Source of the DNA: Nitriliruptoraceae bacterium
GTDB lineage: Bacteria > Actinomycetota > Nitriliruptoria > Nitriliruptorales > Nitriliruptoraceae
Direction of reading: 5' to 3'
DNA length: 13,456 nt
NCBI GenBank assembly: GCA_007117945.1
Contig: SKTN01000072.1
Coordinates: 1 to 13,456 of the forward strand
Every line of letters begins with the position of its first letter. Within the stretch, counting starts at the first letter, position 1. The notes beneath the pieces were generated by a model. The model was not told the origin of the DNA. It saw only the letters and a list, made by a program, of their open reading frames with translations, and did no database searches. Of the stretch, positions 13,366-13,456 are shown piece after piece. The position numbers were made by a program, and so were the translations under genes.

Positions 13366-13456
13366 CTGCTGTCCTCCTGCGCCGTGCCGGGTGGCCAGGG
13401 ACGGCAACGGTAGTGGGTCGCCCGTGGTCGTAGCCTGGCCGGACGGGCGCCTGCCC

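Overview
The window is about 13.5 kb of very GC-rich DNA (by eye above 70 % G+C), with many GTG starts, strong GGAGG-type ribosome sites and GC-rich hairpins without T-tracts. The conserved core rplU-rpmA-obg-proB and a histidine kinase, response regulator and sucrase/ferredoxin-like protein of actinobacterial type point to a member of the Actinomycetota. I cannot name a genus. Fourteen protein genes are called: one is cut by the window edge, and one small copy may be a relic.

Layout. (1) 1-1435: the 3' end of an aldehyde dehydrogenase gene (+), convergent with a thioredoxin-like [2Fe-2S] (sucrase/ferredoxin-like) gene (-). (2) 1436-5035: a promoter and long leader, then L21, L27, a GC-rich hairpin, the ribosome-assembly GTPase Obg and glutamate 5-kinase ProB, with obg and proB overlapping by four bases. 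proA does not follow. (3) 5025-7695: a minus-strand operon reading response regulator, sensor kinase, then a small exported or membrane-anchored protein whose 3' end overlaps that of proB. (4) 7826-9055: a divergent APH-fold kinase. The shared upstream region carries an 11-bp-period direct repeat of the kind bound by OmpR-family regulators. (5) 9056-9996: a second small exported protein (-) with a long Pro-Asp-Ser repeat tail and its own terminator hairpin, followed by a short diverged copy of its 3' end. (6) 10147-13365: two quinone-oxidoreductase-like genes (-), a YbaK-type tRNA-editing protein translationally coupled to the second, and between them a plus-strand gene for a lone cadherin-like beta-sandwich domain.

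The most unusual content lies in regions 3-5. The small protein after the kinase (5025-5429) and the one at 9499-9996 look like paralogs: each has an N-terminal hydrophobic segment, a similar following stretch, and an acidic Ser-rich tail ending in VDSV-type residues built from in-frame 18-bp repeats. The kinase also ends in a Glu-Ser-rich tail. A third, degenerate copy sits at 9059-9274. CTCAG-core repeats spaced 11 bp (before the response regulator) and 22 bp (before the second small gene) suggest, without proving, that one regulator controls both. I know of no described system that this matches, but all functional statements about it are inference.
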